A DNA stretch of 64,000 bases from DYMC01 sp035406705. Lineage in GTDB: Bacteria; Verrucomicrobiota; Lentisphaeria; Victivallales; GWF2-50-93. Under the pieces are notes generated by a model. The model was not told where the DNA came from and did no database searches. It saw only the letters and a program-made list of their open reading frames with translations. The stretch covers positions 1 to 64,000 of the forward strand of contig CAYRRM010000005.1 of the NCBI GenBank assembly GCA_964426675.1. The letters are read 5' to 3'. The first letter of the stretch is position 1, and each line of letters starts with the position of its first letter. Below are positions 60,004-64,000 of this stretch, one piece after another. The position numbers and the translations under genes were made by a program.

Positions 60004-62586
60004 ATGAATGATATTAATAAGAATGATTATCCTGTAAATATTGAAGATATAATGCATACTGCATATTTGCAGTATTCTTTGAGCGTTAATATTGGGCGTG
60101 CAATACCCGATGTAAGAGATGGACTTAAGCCGGCAAATAGACGAATTCTTTTTGCTATGCATAAATTGGGACTCACAAAGGGGCATGCCTATACAAAAAG
60201 TGCAAAAGTTGTAGGGGAGGTAATAGGTAATTATCATCCTCATGGTGATGCATCTGTTTATGACACTCTTGTAAGAATGGCTCAGGATTTTTCGATGAGG
60301 GAACCTTTGATTGATGGACAGGGGAATTTTGGAAGTATTGATGGCGATCCGCCTGCAGCTTACCGATATACAGAGTGTCGTCTTGAAAGGTTAGCGGAAG
60401 AAATGCTTGCTGATATAGAAAAGAATACTGTTAATATGTTGCCTACTTTTGATGAAGCCGCTCTTGAGCCGGAAGTTTTACCATCAGGATTTCCAAATGT
60501 TCTAGTAAATGGTTCTACAGGTATTGGTGTTGGAATGGCAACAAATATCCCTCCTCATAATCTTGGAGAGGTCATAGATGCAACGATAGCTCTTCTTGAT
60601 AACCCAGAAATAACTATAATCGAATTGATGAAGTATCTACCAGGCCCTGATTTCCCTACAGGTGCCAGAATATGTGGCATCGGAGCTATAAAAAGTCTTT
60701 ATGAAACAGGGAAGGGGAGTATAAAAATACGTGCAAAATATGAAATAATAAGTAAAGGAGAAAATCGTGAGCAAATTATTTTTACGGATATTCCCTATGC
60801 TGTGAACAAAGAAAATCTGATTGCGAAAATCGCAGAACTCGTAAATGATAAAAAAATTACCGGGATTTCAGCAATTAGAGATGAAAGTAGTAAACGAGCT
60901 GGCATTCGAATAGTAGTGGATGTAAAGAGAGGTTTTATACCAGATGTTATTTTGAATCAACTTTTTGCTCATACTCCACTTGAAAGCGCCTTTGGTGCTT
61001 TATTGATGGTCGTTCACAATAAGCGCCCAAAGTTGATGAATTTAAAAGAAATACTTGAAGCATACTGTGAGCATCGTCTTGAAGTAGTAACCAGGCGAAC
61101 TCAGTTTGAACTTGAAAAAGCTGAGGCAAGAGCTCATATTCTTGAAGGACTTTTAATTGCAGTAAAAAACATTGATGATGTAGTTAGAATAATAAAAGAA
61201 TCAAAGGACAGAAATTCTGCTTCTGAGGCTCTTATTCTGAAATTTGGCTTAACTAAAATTCAGGCAGATGCAATTCTTGAAATGCGTTTGCATCAATTAA
61301 CTGGTTTGGAAATAGAGAAACTAAAGGCAGAATATGATGAGCTTATTAAAAAAATTGCTGATCTGAAAGCTATTCTTGCAGATAAACAGCTCAGGATAGA
61401 CTTGATAAAAAAAGAACTTCTTGTTATAAAAGAAAAATATGCTACCCCCCGAAGAACTGAAATTACTCATATCGACACTGATTTTCAAATTGCCGATCTG
61501 ATTCAAAAACATTCCTGCTTAATAACTGTAACCAGAAGTGGATATATCAAGAGAGTTGACATAGATGAATTTGATATTCAACATAAGGGAGGAAAAGGCG
61601 TAAAAGGGATGGAAACACGAGATAATGATTATGTTGAACATATCTTTAATGCACATAGCCATGATATAATTTTGTTTTTCTCTGATAAAGGGTCAATGTA
61701 TTGGTTAAATGTTTATGAAATCCCTGAAGGGCAAAGAGCGGGTAAAGGTAAAGCCATAATAAATTTAATAAAATTAGATCCCAGTGAAAAGATAAAAGCA
61801 ATGATAACTGTAAGTAAAGAAGACATAGAGAGAGACGATTTATACCTTGTGGTGGCTACGAAGAATGGAATTATTAAAAAAACTGTCTTGTCTGCATTTA
61901 AGAATCTCAGAAATACTGGAATAAGGGCTCTTCATATTGATGATAATGATGATCTTATAGGGGTTTCTGTTACAAAAGGTTGGGAAGATATAATCCTTTC
62001 AAGTGCAAAAGGAATGGCATGTAGATTTAATGAGCAAGATATTAGACCAATGGGCAGAACCGCCTATGGTGTAACTGGAATGAGATTTAAAATACCAGGT
62101 GATTATGTAATAAGTATGGAAACTCTTGATTGTGCTGATGAAATTGAAACTGATGAAGAGGCGGCCAAAAAAGGAGCTACGCAGATACTTGTTGTTAGTG
62201 ATGGTGGCATGGGGAAAAGAAGTTATTTTAGCACTTACAGAAAAACAAGGCGTGGTGCAAAAGGTATAACTAATATAAAACTACGCGAAGGTGAATTAGT
62301 AGTTGCAACACTTCAGGTAGAAGATTCCGATGAAGTCCTTATCATGACAGAAAAAGGGCAGGTGGTTCGTGTTCCTGTATCGGAAATCAGACTTGTAGGT
62401 AGGGCTGCAAAAGGAGTAAAAGTTATGCGACTTAACGAAGACGACAAAATTACAGGTGTTGCAAAAGTTTTAAAACTTGATGATAAGTTAGATTTACCCG
62501 AAACTGGAATAGAAAGTGAAAATTCAAAACCGGATGCTTATGAAGAGAATTCTCTTTCTGACAACACACCGTCAGAAATAACTTGA
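60004..62586 (+). CDS. gyrA: DNA gyrase subunit A
   Basis: An 860-residue type II topoisomerase subunit. Catalytic Tyr122 is in RYTECRL. The N-terminal winged-helix/tower region has YHPHGDASVYDT, and the C-terminal beta-pinwheel contains a GyrA-box-like QHKGGKG near residue 523, which separates gyrase from topoisomerase IV. The tail is acidic and Ser-rich. Residue 83 (E. coli numbering coincides) is Ala and residue 84 Ser, as in mycobacteria, not Ser-Ala as in E. coli. gyrB is not adjacent in the window. An AGAGG site lies before the ATG. Confidence 0.96.
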   Translation: MNDINKNDYPVNIEDIMHTAYLQYSLSVNIGRAIPDVRDGLKPANRRILFAMHKLGLTKGHAYTKSAKVVGEVIGNYHPHGDASVYDTLVRMAQDFSMREPLIDGQGNFGSIDGDPPAAYRYTECRLERLAEEMLADIEKNTVNMLPTFDEAALEPEVLPSGFPNVLVNGSTGIGVGMATNIPPHNLGEVIDATIALLDNPEITIIELMKYLPGPDFPTGARICGIGAIKSLYETGKGSIKIRAKYEIISKGENREQIIFTDIPYAVNKENLIAKIAELVNDKKITGISAIRDESSKRAGIRIVVDVKRGFIPDVILNQLFAHTPLESAFGALLMVVHNKRPKLMNLKEILEAYCEHRLEVVTRRTQFELEKAEARAHILEGLLIAVKNIDDVVRIIKESKDRNSASEALILKFGLTKIQADAILEMRLHQLTGLEIEKLKAEYDELIKKIADLKAILADKQLRIDLIKKELLVIKEKYATPRRTEITHIDTDFQIADLIQKHSCLITVTRSGYIKRVDIDEFDIQHKGGKGVKGMETRDNDYVEHIFNAHSHDIILFFSDKGSMYWLNVYEIPEGQRAGKGKAIINLIKLDPSEKIKAMITVSKEDIERDDLYLVVATKNGIIKKTVLSAFKNLRNTGIRALHIDDNDDLIGVSVTKGWEDIILSSAKGMACRFNEQDIRPMGRTAYGVTGMRFKIPGDYVISMETLDCADEIETDEEAAKKGATQILVVSDGGMGKRSYFSTYRKTRRGAKGITNIKLREGELVVATLQVEDSDEVLIMTEKGQVVRVPVSEIRLVGRAAKGVKVMRLNEDDKITGVAKVLKLDDKLDLPETGIESENSKPDAYEENSLSDNTPSEIT
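60822..60834. repeat. Dispersed palindrome TGCGA-AAA-TCGCA
   Basis: Inside gyrA, read as Ala-Lys-Ile-Ala. Exact copy; the last one seen in the window. Confidence 0.8.
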
Positions 62587-62724
62587 ATTACAATTTAGGG
62601 TTTTGTCATATCTTTTGTGTTTTTGTCGCATTACTAAAAAAATAAAATTAAATATAAGAAATTTAGTGTTAGAAATCTTATCTGCAGGTAGAAATAGATG
62701 AGATAAGACTAAAAATTAAGCTTC
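62587..62724. other. Convergent spacer after gyrA
   Basis: AT-rich spacer between convergent gyrA and glcD-like genes; no strong stem-loop terminator is visible. Confidence 0.35.
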
Positions 62725-64000
62725 TTACAAATCAAATATTTTTCCAGGATTGAGTATGTAATTTGGGTCCAGAGCTTTTTTTATCGCCTTCAATATGTTA
62801 ATATATTCCTGGGATACAACGGTGTGCATATATTTTTTCCTCTTATGTCCAATTCCGTGTTCTCCGGATATTTTTCCTCCCAATTTTCCTACTAATGCAT
62901 ATAGTTCTTCTAGAATTTTGGGGAGAGTTTCTTTCCACTTCTGATCAGTCCAATCCTGTCCACATGAAATTCGCGAGTGTAGATTTCCATCTCCAGCGTG
63001 TCCGTATGAAGGAATTCTTACATTATATTTTTCAGATAGTTTTTTAAATTCTTTTACAATTAAAGGTATTGATGCTGGAGGAACAACTATATCTTCGCCG
63101 CACTGTTTTTTTGCTGATACACTGAAGGCTTCTGGAATACTCCTCCTTATTTTCCATATTCTTTCTGATGTTGTTGGATTATCTGCCACATATATTTCAA
63201 AAGCTCCGAGTTTTTCACATAGCAATCCAATTTTTTCATAATCCTTTTCAACAATTTCTTTATCTGGACCATCTACCGTGATAAGAAGCATCGCTCCTGC
63301 ATCCTGATATTGTATATTCTCATTGAGATATTTGCAGGACTCTTTGACAGAGTCATTATCCATATATTCAATGGATGTAGGGATGATTCCAGAACTTGTG
63401 ATTATCTTTGGAACTGCAGAGATGGCTGTATCTGAGTCTTTGAATAAGCAAAGAAGGTCTACCTGATATTTGGGCAAAGGAATAAGCTTCAGAATTATCT
63501 TAGTAATTATGCCAAGAGTACCTTCGGATCCAACCATTAGTTGTACTACGTTATACCCGGTTACATCTTTCAAGAGTTTTCCACCCATTTGAACAATTTC
63601 TCCCGTTGGCATTACTACTTCGAGTCCAAGTACATACCTTGAAGTTACACCATACTTTACGGCTTTTCCTCCACCTGCATTTTCCGCTACATTTCCACCT
63701 ATAAAGCATGTTTCCATGCTCATTGGATATCCTGCGTAAAATAAATTATACTCTTTTATGTACTCATTAATTTCATTTGCCACAACACCTGCTTCTACAG
63801 TTATCATCATATTTTCAGTATCGAGTTCAATTATTTTATTCATTCTATCGAGTGATATGACTATTCCTCCCTTAATTGGAATAGCGCCGCCAGAAAGTCC
63901 TGACCCAGCGCCTCTCGGAGTTATTGGAATGTTTCTTTTATTTGCCAGTTTTACTATTGATGCAACTTCCTCTGTTTTGGCAGGTCTTACAACGGCTTCT
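62725..64000 (-). CDS. FAD-binding oxidase, GlcD/D-lactate dehydrogenase type (cut by window end)
   Basis: The frame stays open to base 64000, so the N terminus lies beyond the window. The visible part begins with the FAD-binding PP-loop (RGAGSGLSGGA), continues through NAGGGKAVKYGVTSRYVLGLE and GSEGTLGIITK, and has the C-terminal SYGHAGDGNLH and GEHGIGHKRKKYM motifs of the GlcD/Ldh family (FAD_binding_4 plus FAD-oxidase_C). These enzymes oxidise glycolate, D-lactate or similar 2-hydroxy acids. The ATG at 63843 inside the frame is not the true start. Confidence 0.92.
   Translation of the reverse strand, partial: EAVVRPAKTEEVASIVKLANKRNIPITPRGAGSGLSGGAIPIKGGIVISLDRMNKIIELDTENMMITVEAGVVANEINEYIKEYNLFYAGYPMSMETCFIGGNVAENAGGGKAVKYGVTSRYVLGLEVVMPTGEIVQMGGKLLKDVTGYNVVQLMVGSEGTLGIITKIILKLIPLPKYQVDLLCLFKDSDTAISAVPKIITSSGIIPTSIEYMDNDSVKESCKYLNENIQYQDAGAMLLITVDGPDKEIVEKDYEKIGLLCEKLGAFEIYVADNPTTSERIWKIRRSIPEAFSVSAKKQCGEDIVVPPASIPLIVKEFKKLSEKYNVRIPSYGHAGDGNLHSRISCGQDWTDQKWKETLPKILEELYALVGKLGGKISGEHGIGHKRKKYMHTVVSQEYINILKAIKKALDPNYILNPGKIFDL

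Noticed and set aside
63840..63843. ATG at 63843 as the true start of the FAD-linked oxidase
   Set aside because: The frame stays open upstream to the window end and encodes the conserved FAD-binding loop, so the gene is cut by the window.

Overview
The window is AT-rich (about one third G+C by eye) bacterial chromosome. It carries three prepilin-like proteins with a K-F-T-L-I-E processing site (no glycine before it) and an H-x10-DG C-terminal motif, many secreted carbohydrate-active proteins, a sulfatase with an anaerobic-type sulfatase maturase, and adjacent coaE and rho genes. Together these suggest the PVC superphylum, most likely a Lentisphaerota-like anaerobe. This assignment is inference; no rRNA gene is present to test it.

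Layout. (1) 1-17.6 kb, plus strand: a glycan-degradation island. It has two tandem clan GH-A glycosidases, two prepilin-like proteins, a stand-alone secreted domain, a secreted GH16 enzyme with that same domain at its N terminus, a 1451-residue modular secreted glycosidase, a GH38 alpha-mannosidase, an FAD oxidoreductase, a third prepilin-like protein and a sulfatase. (2) 17.6-26.0 kb, minus strand: eight closely packed genes (PurO-like IMP cyclohydrolase, phosphoglucose isomerase, SixA, a membrane TPR-like protein, an ABC permease and ATPase, a membrane protein, a FAH-family hydrolase). (3) 26.1-30.9 kb, plus: DUF3137 protein, nucleotide-sugar epimerase, parvulin, sulfatase maturase, macrodomain. 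(4) 30.9-36.4 kb, minus: feoB, feoA behind a promoter with a repeated putative metal-regulator site, and a SWIM/SNF2 ATPase. (5) 36.5-38.4 kb, plus: second epimerase overlapping a second FeoA-like gene, then a Nudix hydrolase. (6) 38.6-48.5 kb, plus: a tandem array of secreted proteins in two unrelated families, A (beta/Ig-like, about 220 residues) and B (alpha-helical HEAT-like, about 490 residues). Gene bodies are strongly diverged, but the intergenic spacers, the 5' leader and the last 25 or so codons of B are nearly constant. (7) 48.5-49.1 kb: an internally deleted insertion sequence with recognisable inverted ends. (8) 49.1-64 kb: housekeeping and envelope genes (GT-C-like membrane enzyme, CrtI-like oxidoreductase, bioH-like/bioC, LysM lipoprotein, tRNA(CAT), DivIC-like, zinc ribbon, rho, coaE, Nudix, gyrA, glcD-like).

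How the genes work together: the first 17.6 kb looks like a polysaccharide-use locus with extracellular GH16 and modular GH enzymes feeding cytoplasmic GH38 and sulfatase enzymes. The maturase at 29 kb could supply the formylglycine the sulfatase needs.

Most unusual signals: (a) the A/B cassette array, with constant ends, variable middles, a start-codon-proximal hairpin that buries the ribosome binding site, a chimeric leader and decayed members; (b) a dispersed palindrome, TGCGA-N3-TCGCA, found 11 times exactly between 10 and 61 kb, always inside genes, and absent from the A/B array.
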